Translations under genes and position numbers: made by a program
Part shown: piece after piece, positions 46,503-54,908 of the stretch
Layout: every line of letters starts with the position of its first letter
How positions within the stretch are numbered: position 1 is the first letter of the stretch
Source: Sphingobacteruim zhuxiongii
GTDB taxonomy: Bacteria > Bacteroidota > Bacteroidia > Sphingobacteriales > Sphingobacteriaceae
Direction of reading: 5' to 3'
Assembly (NCBI RefSeq): GCF_009557615.1
Contig: NZ_CP045652.1
Location: 496,001-560,000 of the forward strand
Length of the DNA: 64,000 nt
The notes under the pieces: model-generated
Databases searched by the model: none
The model's input: only the letters and a program-made list of their open reading frames with translations
What the model was told of the DNA's origin: nothing

Positions 46503-46880
46503 ATGAGTAATCACGATCATATTGCAGCACACGATGCGCACGGACATGAAGAGGGCATGGATAAAAAACGTATCTGGTCCGTATTCTTCATCTTATTAGC
46601 ATTAACTGCCTTAGAGTTCTTAATCGCATTAGGATTTGTACATCACTGGGGTATTCTTCAAAAAGGAATGTTAGTGAATGTGATTTATATTGCGCTTACA
46701 CTTGTTAAAGCATTTTATATTGTTGCATTCTTTATGCACTTGAAATTTGAGAAATCAGGATTTATAATCTGCTGTAGCGTGGTGTTTTTATTTATTGTGT
46801 ATTTTATCATCTTAATGCTTACAGAAGGTGATTTCTTACACGGGGCTATGACTCACCAGCCACTATTTCCTCATAAATAA
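46503..46880 (+). CDS. Cytochrome c oxidase subunit IV (CyoD-like)
   Basis: A 125-residue protein with a His-rich N-terminus (HDHIAAHDAHGHEEG) and three membrane helices (IWSVFFILLALTALEFLIALGF, MLVNVIYIALTLVKAFYIVAFF, FIICCSVVFLFIVYFIILML). It matches the prokaryotic oxidase subunit IV family (KAFYIVAFFMHLKFE is the hallmark). It probably helps assembly of the CuB site and subunit contact. The gene lies between coxC and the SCO-like gene. Confidence 0.9.
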   Translation: MSNHDHIAAHDAHGHEEGMDKKRIWSVFFILLALTALEFLIALGFVHHWGILQKGMLVNVIYIALTLVKAFYIVAFFMHLKFEKSGFIICCSVVFLFIVYFIILMLTEGDFLHGAMTHQPLFPHK

Positions 46881-46891
46881 GAAAGCTTGTA

Positions 46892-47614
46892 ATGAGTAAA
46901 AATACTCGTTCTAAGAACATATCAAAATTAATAATCCTGGCACTTGTTTTATTTGTGCCAGGATTTTTATATATACTGGTTAATAGTATGGGCTCCAATG
47001 AGTACGTTAAATTGCCAGTTTTCGGTGAAAAGAGCCTCTCAGGTAAGATGAATAGGGTAATGGGAAGAGAGATTCCTGATACTGTCTTTCACCAAGTTAA
47101 ACCACTTGATTTAGTTGATTTGAATGGAAACGAAGTACCGTTTCTAAAATCTGATACGATCATCTCTGTCGTTCATTTGTTTTATTCTCGTGATTCGGCA
47201 CTTTCGAAACAGCTGATTCATGATCTGAGCAGTATAGCTGAGCGATTTAAAGAAAATCCAAAAGTTAGGCTTTATTCGATTAGTGTTGATCCCCGGGATA
47301 CCAAAGCAGATTTGGAACGTCAAATTCTTCCCTATAACAAGATTGTAAATCCCAATTGGTTTGTGGTATTTAAGCCTAAAGAGGACATCTTAAGTTATGC
47401 AAGAGAGCAATTGCTTATCGAGGGGATGGTTAATCATACGGATAGTAGTCGTTATATTATAGGTAGTAATTTCGTGTTACTTGATTCTAAGCGTCGAATT
47501 CGCGGTATCTATGATATTAGTTTGAAAACAGAAACTGCTCGATTGGAAGATGAGATTAAAGTTCAATTGGTTGAAGAAATAAGAAATAATCCACTTAAAG
47601 TTGAAAGGAAGTAA
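46892..47614 (+). CDS. SCO1/SenC-like thioredoxin-fold protein lacking copper ligands
   Basis: A 240-residue protein with an N-terminal membrane anchor (LIILALVLFVPGFLYILV) and a periplasmic thioredoxin fold. It keeps the SCO-type framework (YSISVDPRDTKADLERQ, NFVLLDSKRRIRGIYD). SCO proteins deliver copper to CuA through a CxxxC pair and a distal histidine. Here the CxxxC is replaced by Asp101 and Ser105 (FYSRDSALSK), and the protein has no cysteine at all; the histidine position reads IIGSNF. So it cannot bind copper as SCO does. It may be a structural assembly factor for the oxidase. Its stop is one base before the next start. Confidence 0.85.
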   Translation: MSKNTRSKNISKLIILALVLFVPGFLYILVNSMGSNEYVKLPVFGEKSLSGKMNRVMGREIPDTVFHQVKPLDLVDLNGNEVPFLKSDTIISVVHLFYSRDSALSKQLIHDLSSIAERFKENPKVRLYSISVDPRDTKADLERQILPYNKIVNPNWFVVFKPKEDILSYAREQLLIEGMVNHTDSSRYIIGSNFVLLDSKRRIRGIYDISLKTETARLEDEIKVQLVEEIRNNPLKVERK

Positions 47615-47615
47615 G

Positions 47616-48158
47616 ATGGCAATGACAGAAGAAGAGAAGAAATATAAAGGCGTTATATGGACCTTGTCTATTATAATTCCTTTAGCTGTAGCTGCACTTT
47701 TTGGAGTTAATTTGAAACGTTTGGGTTTTGATGTAGAACCTCTAGGTTTTCTTCCTCCAATTTACGCGACAATCAATGGAATAACAGCAGTACTTTTATT
47801 TGTTGCTGTTGCAGCAATAAAAAAAGGCAATGTAAAGTTACATGAGAATTTGATTAAGCTATGTATGGTTTGTTCGGCATTATTTCTTGTAATGTATGTG
47901 GCATACCATATGACCTCAGAGTCTACAAAGTACCTTGGTGAAGGAACAATTCGATATGTATACTATTTCATTCTGATTACACATATCGTGTTATCTGTGA
48001 TAATTATTCCTTTTGTCTTATTTACTTTTGTAAGAGGTATTGCAGGGGCCTATGAGCGTCATAAACAGCTTGCACGAATAACATACCCGATGTGGTTGTA
48101 TGTTGCTGTAACAGGTGTGATTGTTTATCTGATGATATCGCCTTATTACACGCACTAA
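47616..48158 (+). CDS. DUF420 family membrane protein of the oxidase operon
   Basis: A 180-residue protein with four or five hydrophobic segments, beginning KGVIWTLSIIIPLAVAALF. Conserved family marks include LPPIYATINGITAVLLF, KLHENLIKLCMVCSALFLVMYVAYH and the late RHKQLARITYPMWLYVAVTGVIVYLM. DUF420 proteins are commonly found in heme-copper oxidase loci and are thought to assist cofactor insertion or assembly. The start ATG 47616 follows the previous stop by one base; the earlier TTG 47601 would overlap it. AAAGGAAG upstream is a likely ribosome site. Confidence 0.88.
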   Translation: MAMTEEEKKYKGVIWTLSIIIPLAVAALFGVNLKRLGFDVEPLGFLPPIYATINGITAVLLFVAVAAIKKGNVKLHENLIKLCMVCSALFLVMYVAYHMTSESTKYLGEGTIRYVYYFILITHIVLSVIIIPFVLFTFVRGIAGAYERHKQLARITYPMWLYVAVTGVIVYLMISPYYTH

Positions 48159-48171
48159 CAAGAGAAGGAAT

Positions 48172-48633
48172 ATGAAGAAGATTTGGATATATCAAGCCAA
48201 CCGCTTTTTTACTCAACCAGAGTTGGAACTAGCGCAAGCAGAATTAAAAGATTTTGTTGCGGAATGGACTGCGCATGGAAGTCAGTTAGCAGGTACTGCA
48301 GAGATTAAGTATAACTTATTTGTGATTTTGACAGTTGACGAAGCTTTGGCGCAAACCACAGGCTGTTCAATTGATAAATCGGTGCACTTGTTAAAGAAGA
48401 TTGAATCGGATTTACAGATAGACCTATTCAATAGAATGTTAATTTCCTATCGAGACATCGACGGACATATACAGCTTGTTTCTCGTGATGTATTCGAAGC
48501 CTTGTATAAAGAAGGAGTGATTAAAGAAGATACGATTGTTTTCAACAATCTTATTCAGCAAGCAGAAGAGTTGTCATCAAAATGGGAAATACCATTTAAG
48601 GATAGCTGGCACGCTACTGTATTTAAGAAATAA
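48172..48633 (+). CDS. Uncharacterised Bacteroidota protein often labelled 'ABC transporter ATPase'
   Basis: A 153-residue soluble protein with no signal peptide. It begins KKIWIYQANRFFTQPEL, has GCSIDKSVHLLKKIE and LFNRMLISYRD in the middle, and ends EIPFKDSWHATVFKK. Homologs in this phylum carry the label ABC transporter ATPase, but there is no Walker A (GxxxxGKT/S), signature or Walker B motif here, and the length is too short, so the label looks wrong. It is the last gene of the oxidase block, 13 bases after DUF420, followed by a strong terminator. Function unknown. Confidence 0.8.
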   Translation: MKKIWIYQANRFFTQPELELAQAELKDFVAEWTAHGSQLAGTAEIKYNLFVILTVDEALAQTTGCSIDKSVHLLKKIESDLQIDLFNRMLISYRDIDGHIQLVSRDVFEALYKEGVIKEDTIVFNNLIQQAEELSSKWEIPFKDSWHATVFKK

Positions 48634-48676
48634 AAAAAGAGAGCCTTTCACACGTGAAAGGCTCTCTTTTTTTATT
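48632..48676 (+). terminator. Bidirectional terminator ending the respiratory block
   Basis: A near-perfect 20-bp inverted repeat centred on TTTCACACGTGAAA, with A7 before and T7 after. It separates the convergent last gene of the block and the DoxX gene and serves both. Confidence 0.95.
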
Positions 48677-49067
48677 TCTTATCTATGCTTATTTTTCCCG
48701 GTCCCATAATTCCGAATGCGACATAAATAGCAAGGAACTCTAGCGCATGTGATGCGCCTGATAATCCATCGCCCTTACTGAAGTGCATTACTGCGGCTAC
48801 AAGCATTGTAAATGCTAATAACCATGAGGCTGGACGTGTCCAAAGTCCAAGGATGAGTAGAAAGGACGCTACTGTTTCCGTAAAGCCTGCTGAAAACCCC
48901 CATACAGTAGGGAGAAAGTTGATTCCAATGTTTTGCATGGATTGACCGATCTTTGTCCAAGTGTCGACGCCGCCCATTAATTTAGGGAGACCATGGAATG
49001 CCATCATGCTAGCACCAATGACTACACGGATAATCAATAAGCCGATATCTGTTTTTGAATAACGCAT
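48672..49067 (-). CDS. DoxX family membrane protein
   Basis: A 131-residue protein with four membrane helices, starting TDIGLLIIRVVIGASMMAFHGLPKL. The HGLPKL motif and the later GFTETVASFLLILGLWTRPAS place it in the DoxX/DoxD-like family. Members in other bacteria take part in thiol redox homeostasis at the membrane or quinol oxidation, but the role here is unknown. It overlaps the terminator of the respiratory block at its 3' end and is otherwise isolated, divergent from metG. Confidence 0.88.
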   Translation of the reverse strand: MRYSKTDIGLLIIRVVIGASMMAFHGLPKLMGGVDTWTKIGQSMQNIGINFLPTVWGFSAGFTETVASFLLILGLWTRPASWLLAFTMLVAAVMHFSKGDGLSGASHALEFLAIYVAFGIMGPGKISIDKK

Positions 49068-49160
49068 GTTTTTTACTCTTTTATTTAAAAATCTAATCCC
49101 AATATACTGATTTTTTATAGCTAATAGTGCTGAGATGCATTGGAATAGTACATTTTGACG

Positions 49161-49168
49161 TATCTTTG
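49161..49168 (+). promoter_or_regulatory. -7 promoter box of metG
   Basis: TATCTTTG, a full TAnnTTTG match, 49 bases before the TTG start; predicted leader about 42 bases. Confidence 0.7.
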
Positions 49169-49216
49169 TAATGTACGTAGCAGTATATTTTTTAAAATTT
49201 TAATCAGCAGTTCACA

Positions 49217-51283
49217 TTGGATATTTTTAATAAACAACGCTATACCATTACGTCGGCATTACCTTACGCTAATGGTCCTTTACATATTGGCCACCTTGCA
49301 GGGGCTTACATTCCTGGAGATATATTCGTTCGCTTTTTACGCCTAAACAATAAGGATGTTGTTTATGTCTGTGGGTCTGATGAGCACGGAGCTGCAATCA
49401 CCATTAAAGCGAAGAAAGAGGGGGTGACGCCTCAGCAGATTATTGACAAATACAATCAACAGATCAAAGAAAGCTTCGAGCAATTCGGTATTTCTTTTAA
49501 TATTTACCATCGTACTTCTGAGCCAATTCATCATCAACTTTCTCAAGAGTTCTTTTTGAACTTATATGAGAAAGGAGAGTTTGTTGAGCGCTTTTCTGAG
49601 CAGTATTATGATGAAGAATATCATCAATTCCTTGCCGATCGTTATATCGTGGGAACCTGTCCACATTGTGGAAATGAAGGAGCGTATGGTGATCAATGTG
49701 AAAAGTGTGGAACCTCGCTTAATCCGACGGATTTAATTAATCCTAAATCAACGTTGAGTGGAAAGACACCGATTCTTAAAGAAACAAAGCACTGGTATCT
49801 ACCTTTGGATAAATATCAGCCTTGGTTAGAACAATGGTTAATTGAGGGCAAGAAGAATGTTCTAAAGTCTAATGTATTTGGACAATGTCAGTCTTGGTTG
49901 AAATCAGGTTTACAACCGCGTTCAATGACCCGTGACTTAGACTGGGGGGTAGATGTTCCTTTGGCAGAGGCAGAAGGCAAGAAATTGTATGTTTGGCTTG
50001 ATGCTCCAATAGGATATATTTCTGCGACCAAGCAATGGGCGATAGATGAAGGCAAAGATTGGGGGTTATACTGGAAGAAACAGGCGAATGCTGAAAATGA
50101 GTCTACGTTGATCCACTTTATTGGTAAAGATAATATCGTTTTCCATTGCATCATCTTTCCTGCAATACTTCATGCACATGGTGATTATATCTTGCCCGAG
50201 AATGTTCCTGCGAATGAATTCCTAAACTTAGAAGGAGATAAATTATCAACATCTAGAAACCATGCTGTTTGGTTACATGAATATTTGGAAGAATTCCCTG
50301 GAAAACAGGATGAGCTTCGTTATATGTTAACCTCAATTCTTCCGGAAACGTCTGATAGCGAGTTTACTTGGAAGGATTTTCAAGCACGTGTCAATAACGA
50401 ATTGGTTGCCATTTTCGGTAACTTCGTTAACCGCGTAATGGTGTTATCACATAAGTATTTTGACGGTAAGGTATTAATGGGATCCGCATTAACGGATGCT
50501 GATCAAGCCGTATTAAATGAATTAGCGACTTTCCCAGATTTAATTAAACAGTCCTTATCACAATATAGATTCCGTGAAGCATTAGCACAATTTATGAATG
50601 CTGCACGTCTTGGGAATAAATACTTAGCTGATGAAGAACCTTGGAAAGTATTTAAGACAGATGAAGAGCGCGTTAAAACGGTATTGTTTGTTGCAGGACA
50701 AATTGTTGCAAACTTAGCCGTATTAGGGCAACCATTCTTACCATTTACAAGTACTAGAATATTTGAGATGTTGAATCTAGCACAAAGAGATTGGTCAGCA
50801 GCTGGGAATGCAGATTTATTATCAGCAGGTCATGAGTTAGGAGAAACCCAACTATTATTTGATAAAATTACGGATGAGCAAGTCGAATTCCAATTAAACA
50901 AATTGGCTCAAGCGAAAGCGACAAATGCGTTAGCTGCACCTAAAGCTCCCCAAAAGGCAAATGTTTCTTTTGATGATTTCGTTAAAATGGATATCCGTGT
51001 AGGGCGTATCTTAACGGCGGAGAAAATTGCAAAGACGAAAAAACTATTGAAACTTACAATAGACACAGGGATTGATAAGCGTACAGTTGTTTCTGGTATT
51101 GCGGAGTATTTCCAACCTGAAGAGATTGTGGGCAAGCAAGTGTCAATTTTAGTGAATTTAGAACCTAGAGAAATTAAGGGAATCCAATCGCAAGGTATGA
51201 TTCTGATGGCAGAAGATGCCGATGGGCGTCTTGATTTCGTGAATCCAACATCGGATATTTCTGTTGGTAGCGGGGTTCGCTAG
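49217..51283 (+). CDS. metG: Methionyl-tRNA synthetase
   Basis: The enzyme charges tRNA-Met. The 688-residue protein has the class I signature HIGH (residues 23-26), a zinc knuckle of four cysteines (148, 151, 161, 164), KLSTS (342-346) in place of KMSKS as often seen in this phylum, and a C-terminal tRNA-binding OB domain ([17 protein letters not shown], about 580-688). The start must be TTG 49217: an in-frame stop lies about 27 bases upstream and no ATG is available before the conserved [13 protein letters not shown]. The gene is monocistronic with a terminator. Confidence 0.96.
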   Translation: MDIFNKQRYTITSALPYANGPLHIGHLAGAYIPGDIFVRFLRLNNKDVVYVCGSDEHGAAITIKAKKEGVTPQQIIDKYNQQIKESFEQFGISFNIYHRTSEPIHHQLSQEFFLNLYEKGEFVERFSEQYYDEEYHQFLADRYIVGTCPHCGNEGAYGDQCEKCGTSLNPTDLINPKSTLSGKTPILKETKHWYLPLDKYQPWLEQWLIEGKKNVLKSNVFGQCQSWLKSGLQPRSMTRDLDWGVDVPLAEAEGKKLYVWLDAPIGYISATKQWAIDEGKDWGLYWKKQANAENESTLIHFIGKDNIVFHCIIFPAILHAHGDYILPENVPANEFLNLEGDKLSTSRNHAVWLHEYLEEFPGKQDELRYMLTSILPETSDSEFTWKDFQARVNNELVAIFGNFVNRVMVLSHKYFDGKVLMGSALTDADQAVLNELATFPDLIKQSLSQYRFREALAQFMNAARLGNKYLADEEPWKVFKTDEERVKTVLFVAGQIVANLAVLGQPFLPFTSTRIFEMLNLAQRDWSAAGNADLLSAGHELGETQLLFDKITDEQVEFQLNKLAQAKATNALAAPKAPQKANVSFDDFVKMDIRVGRILTAEKIAKTKKLLKLTIDTGIDKRTVVSGIAEYFQPEEIVGKQVSILVNLEPREIKGIQSQGMILMAEDADGRLDFVNPTSDISVGSGVR

Positions 51284-51310
51284 TTAAAATATAAAACAAA
51301 ATTATATATG

Positions 51311-51340
51311 AAAGGCCGTTCTGTTAGAGCGGCCTTTTTT
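51311..51340 (+). terminator. Terminator of metG
   Basis: AAAGGCCGTTCT / AGAGCGGCCTTT hairpin (one T-G pair) with GTT loop and T6 tail. Confidence 0.92.
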
Positions 51341-51542
51341 ATTACACTGATTGATGTTCGTTGAAATAAAAGTGTGATTATGTCATCTCAATGTACCAGA
51401 TAGACTGTATTTAATGGATCTCTTGTTAAAATTTGTTAATTCAGATATCCTTTGAGACGAAAGGCATAGCAATTGCGTTTATGTATTAAAGCAAAAGTAA
51501 AAGAGTAAAAATTTCATAATTTAGGTTAATAATTGGTTTGGT

Positions 51543-51575
51543 AAAATCCTGAGGTTCCCCGCCTCAGGATTTTTT
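51543..51575 (-). terminator. Terminator of folP-brnQ, symmetrical
   Basis: Perfect 12-bp repeat AAAATCCTGAGG / CCTCAGGATTTT with a seven-base loop, directly beside the brnQ stop. Confidence 0.9.
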
Positions 51576-51578
51576 ATT

Positions 51579-52874
51579 TTATGAATCTCTTTTTTCTATA
51601 GTTTTATCAATCACTAAGAATATAAGAAAGAATAGTGCTGATGGGACCACCCATCCAAGCTCATAAGCGAAGAATGGAATCTCGTTTAGAATCCTTAGCG
51701 TATGTTCATTAAGTAAACCTAGAAACTTTAATAGATTAAATGAAGCGATAATCGTCGATGCGATTAGTGCTCCAATATAAGGGAGTTTATGTTTAATAAA
51801 AGTGCCAAAGAATACGGTGTACAACACCAATGTAATTACGATCGGGTATACGAAAATCAATACTGGATAAGCAAATGATATGATGTTATCGACACCTGTA
51901 ATGGATAGTAAACAGGATACAATACAGCAGCCCGTAACTAAGGCTTTATAGGATAGCCTGTTCTGTGTTAATTGCGAGAAGAAAGTTCCTACGGCTGATG
52001 TGAGGGCAATTGCTGTTGTTAAACAAGCTAATGCAATACTCAAAGCAATAGCAATCATACCGTAGTGGCCCATTAAGGCTTTCGAAATATGTATCAGAAG
52101 CTCAGAACGTTTAACCGTTAAATCGCTGATACCTGACGTGGCTCCCAATTGAATTAATCCACCATAAATCAGGAATAAACATATCGCAGAGAGTAGGCCT
52201 GATGCAATAACCACTTGATTTTTTGCTCTAACGCTACTGTAACCTTTTGTTTTTGCTGCAGTGATAATTATCCCTGCAAAAATGACTGATGCTAGTACGT
52301 CAAGTGTTTGGTAGCCTTCTGTGAAGCCCAAAGTAAAGGACTGCGATGCATCTAAGGATTGTGTATTATATTCGGAAATTGGGGCGAATACGCCGATACC
52401 AATGAGCCCTAAGAGCAAAACAAGCAATAGAGGGGTTAATATGTTTCCAATGATGTCGACGACTTTAGAGGGCTTAATAGTCAATAACCAAGTAACAGCA
52501 AAGAATATAATCGAAGTCCAAATTGGGCTACTATTAGGAAAGGAAGGAAGAACTCCAACTTCAAAGGTCGTAGCCGCTGTTCTAGGAATCGCAATGAGCG
52601 GCCCAATACAGAGCATTATGATGGTTCCAAGTACTGGTGCAATGCCTTTGTTTATTCGATTTCCAAGATCATTAAATGTGTCTCCAGAATTTACAATAGA
52701 TAGGATTCCAAAGAATGGAAGTAGAATGCCTGTGAGTCCGAATGCTAAGATTGTAAGCCAAACATGGTTTCCGACTTGTAGACCAATAAAAGGGGGTAAT
52801 AAAAGGTTGCCAGCTCCAAAAAACATGGCGAAAAGTGCAAATCCGATAGTAACGATATCTCCGGTCTTCTTCAA
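51579..52874 (-). CDS. brnQ: Branched-chain amino acid carrier BrnQ (LIVCS family)
   Basis: A sodium- or proton-coupled importer of leucine, isoleucine and valine, 431 residues with twelve membrane helices. The N-terminus GFALFAMFFGAGNLLLPPFIG is the family hallmark, and TLIFTGAGN-like turns are replaced by GPLIAIPRTAATTFEVGVLP, also diagnostic. It begins 9 bases after folP on the same strand, an unusual partner, so co-transcription is likely but no functional link is apparent. Confidence 0.94.
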   Translation of the reverse strand: MKKTGDIVTIGFALFAMFFGAGNLLLPPFIGLQVGNHVWLTILAFGLTGILLPFFGILSIVNSGDTFNDLGNRINKGIAPVLGTIIMLCIGPLIAIPRTAATTFEVGVLPSFPNSSPIWTSIIFFAVTWLLTIKPSKVVDIIGNILTPLLLVLLLGLIGIGVFAPISEYNTQSLDASQSFTLGFTEGYQTLDVLASVIFAGIIITAAKTKGYSSVRAKNQVVIASGLLSAICLFLIYGGLIQLGATSGISDLTVKRSELLIHISKALMGHYGMIAIALSIALACLTTAIALTSAVGTFFSQLTQNRLSYKALVTGCCIVSCLLSITGVDNIISFAYPVLIFVYPIVITLVLYTVFFGTFIKHKLPYIGALIASTIIASFNLLKFLGLLNEHTLRILNEIPFFAYELGWVVPSALFFLIFLVIDKTIEKRDS

Positions 52875-52883
52875 AATATGGGG

Positions 52884-53726
52884 TTAAATAAAAAATAAAT
52901 CAACTAATTGTTTGGCTTCCTTGACGTCGTGCACTCTTAATATTTGCACGCCACGTTCAAGAAGCAATGTGTTTAGTGCGGTCGTTCCAGTCAATACTTG
53001 GTCTGCAGTACTATGCAGTTTTTTATAAATCATTGACTTACGAGAAATGCCACCTAAGATTGGTAGTCCGAAATAATGGAGTTCATTCACGCGAAGTAGT
53101 AAATCATAATTCTGATCAATGGTTTTCGCAAAACCGTAACCCGGATCTAGAATGATATCTTTCACACCCAATTCTCTCAATTGCGCAATACGTTCGCCTA
53201 AAAAGTAAGCAACCTCATTTACAACGTCGTCATACTGCGTCAACTCTTGCATGGTTTGTGGAGTGCCTCGCATATGCATTAGGATGTAGGGTACTTTCAA
53301 TTTAGCTACTGTTTCAAACATTCGGGAATCCAGAGTACCACCAGATACATCATTGATGATATTTGCGCCAGCTACAACACAAGCCTCTGCTACATCAGCT
53401 CGAAACGTGTCGATAGAAATAATTGCCTGAGGATATTCCCGCACGATTTGTTCTATAATAGGGACTGCGCGTTCGATTTCCTCCGCAGCACCAATTGGCT
53501 TTGCACCAGGACGTGTCGAATAAGCTCCAATATCGATAATATCAGCTCCCTCGTCTAATATTTGTTTTGCACGTTTTATTGCGGAGTCAAGCTGAGTATA
53601 TTTTCCGCCATCAAAAAAGCTGTCCGGTGTCAAATTGAGTATTCCCATGATTCTTGGGCGCTCGAAAGTCATTAGATGACCAGATAGATTGATACTTTGA
53701 GAAGGAGAGGTCTGAAAGATGGGCAT
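52884..53726 (-). CDS. folP: Dihydropteroate synthase
   Basis: FolP joins pteridine diphosphate to p-aminobenzoate in folate synthesis and is the sulfonamide target. The 280-residue TIM barrel shows IMGILNLTPDSFFDGGK (loop 1), GADIIDIGAYSTRPGA (loop 2), SIDTFRADVAEACV, INDVSGGT, LMHMRGTPQTMQ and ILDPGYGFAKT, all catalytic segments. Length is usual. The gene starts a two-gene operon with brnQ. Confidence 0.96.
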   Translation of the reverse strand: MPIFQTSPSQSINLSGHLMTFERPRIMGILNLTPDSFFDGGKYTQLDSAIKRAKQILDEGADIIDIGAYSTRPGAKPIGAAEEIERAVPIIEQIVREYPQAIISIDTFRADVAEACVVAGANIINDVSGGTLDSRMFETVAKLKVPYILMHMRGTPQTMQELTQYDDVVNEVAYFLGERIAQLRELGVKDIILDPGYGFAKTIDQNYDLLLRVNELHYFGLPILGGISRKSMIYKKLHSTADQVLTGTTALNTLLLERGVQILRVHDVKEAKQLVDLFFI

Positions 53727-53778
53727 ATGTCAGGGAGAGATTAATAACAAGAGGAAATGGGTAACTAAATTAATAAAT

Positions 53779-53805
53779 TATGAGCCCTAATAGCTTAGGG
53801 CTCAT
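53779..53805 (-). terminator. Hairpin after the dapD-tsaC-DUF4920 operon
   Basis: ATGAGCCCTAA / TTAGGGCTCAT, an 11-bp inverted repeat with a TAGC loop, 24 bases past the last stop. The T tract is weak (AATTTATT). Confidence 0.6.
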
Positions 53806-53828
53806 ATTCATGCCTTGATAAAAAAGGA

Positions 53829-54308
53829 TTATTTTACGACAAGTACAGCATCTGCAACAACAGAGATGTCTTGTTTAGGCTTGTTGATTTTGGCAATCTC
53901 TTCTTTACTTTTTCCCATGTCTTCCGCATAGTGCTTTTGCCATTCAACAGTAGTTTCTTTAACTTTTGCTTTCCCTTCAACAACAACTGTCTTTCCAACT
54001 AAGTCTTCTGGAACAAAGTAGGCGTAATCAGTAAAGCGAACCATAATCGGGTCTTGATCACCTTCTCGCTTCAGTGTTAAGAAACAGCCCTTTTTCTTGC
54101 AAACTTGGACAACTTGTCCTTCGATTTTACCTTCAAAAGTTTTGCTCTTACTCAAGTTGGATTCTAGTTTCTTAACTGAAACAGCTCCACTTTTCTCGAT
54201 CTTTTTACCGTAGTTAACTCCAACTTTTGCCGGTTGGATCTTGCTTTGCGCCTGGCTTATACTCGCCAAGGCAAATACGAAAACTACAAATGCTAATAAC
54301 TTTTTCAT
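53829..54308 (-). CDS. DUF4920 family secreted protein
   Basis: A 159-residue protein with a signal peptide (MKKLLAFVVFVFALASISQAQ). The mature part is an OB-like beta fold with VCKKKGCFLTL, which contains two cysteines (Cys-x4-Cys) and VRFTDYAYFVPEDLVGKTVVVEGKAK. This is DUF4920, confined to Bacteroidota, of unknown function; some members may bind metal through the cysteine pair. It is preceded by tsaC by two bases, hence part of the same transcript. An involvement with tsaC or dapD is not apparent. Confidence 0.85.
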   Translation of the reverse strand: MKKLLAFVVFVFALASISQAQSKIQPAKVGVNYGKKIEKSGAVSVKKLESNLSKSKTFEGKIEGQVVQVCKKKGCFLTLKREGDQDPIMVRFTDYAYFVPEDLVGKTVVVEGKAKVKETTVEWQKHYAEDMGKSKEEIAKINKPKQDISVVADAVLVVK

Positions 54309-54310
54309 AT

Positions 54311-54889
54311 CTATTTTCGAATAAATTCAAACTTTCCGCTTCCATCGATCTTCATTATTGTTGAAGCTTGATGTTTACTTAAATCAGACTGTCCATATTG
54401 TACAATATAATCAACACCGTCTTTGATTTCTTCAGAAATCTCAACGAAGTTTTGTGCTGAAGGTTCACCTGATAGATTTGCTGAGGTAGAAACAATTGGC
54501 TTGCGAAAGCGTTGAATCAATTCCTCGCAAAATGGATGACGAACAACACGTATACCAATACTTCCATCTTCAGCAACAACATTGGGTGCTAAGTTTTTTG
54601 CTTTTTGGTAGATAATCGTCAATGGTCGATCTGCAACCTCAATCAATTGATAGGCAACTTCTGGAACCTCTTGAACATACCCTTCAAGTTGATAATCATT
54701 TCCTAACAAAACAATCATGCTCTTCCCCTTATCGCGGCCCTTCAATGCAAAGATCATTTCCACAGCCTCTGGATTGGTTGCATCGCAACCAAGACCCCAG
54801 ATTGTATCTGTCGGGTACAAGATAATACCACCAGACTTTAGTGTATCTAAAGCCTGCTTCATATCATCTTTATCGTACGGAATTCTCAT
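54311..54889 (-). CDS. tsaC: L-threonylcarbamoyladenylate synthase (Sua5/YwlC/TsaC)
   Basis: TsaC makes threonylcarbamoyl-AMP for t6A37 modification of ANN-decoding tRNAs. The 192-residue protein has the family core: GGIILYPTDTIWGLGCDA, the KGRDKGKSMIVLL loop (carrying the KxR...S motif), VVRHPF and STSANLSGEPSA. It is the single-domain form without the Sua5 C-terminal domain. It lies 19 bases after dapD and 2 before DUF4920, in one operon. Confidence 0.94.
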   Translation of the reverse strand: MRIPYDKDDMKQALDTLKSGGIILYPTDTIWGLGCDATNPEAVEMIFALKGRDKGKSMIVLLGNDYQLEGYVQEVPEVAYQLIEVADRPLTIIYQKAKNLAPNVVAEDGSIGIRVVRHPFCEELIQRFRKPIVSTSANLSGEPSAQNFVEISEEIKDGVDYIVQYGQSDLSKHQASTIMKIDGSGKFEFIRK

Positions 54890-54908
54890 TCTATTTTTAC
54901 TATTTCGA

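Noticed and set aside
48172..48633. Label 'ABC transporter ATPase' for the last gene of the oxidase block
   Set aside because: No Walker A, Walker B or signature motif and only 153 residues; kept as an uncharacterised protein.
49171..49203. Ten-codon leader peptide frame ([10 protein letters not shown]) before metG
   Set aside because: Its ATG lies only 2 bases past the -7 box, upstream of the expected transcript start, so it is probably not transcribed.
52321..52887. Open frame of 188 codons on the plus strand
   Set aside because: Antisense to brnQ, low complexity, no recognisable domain or promoter.
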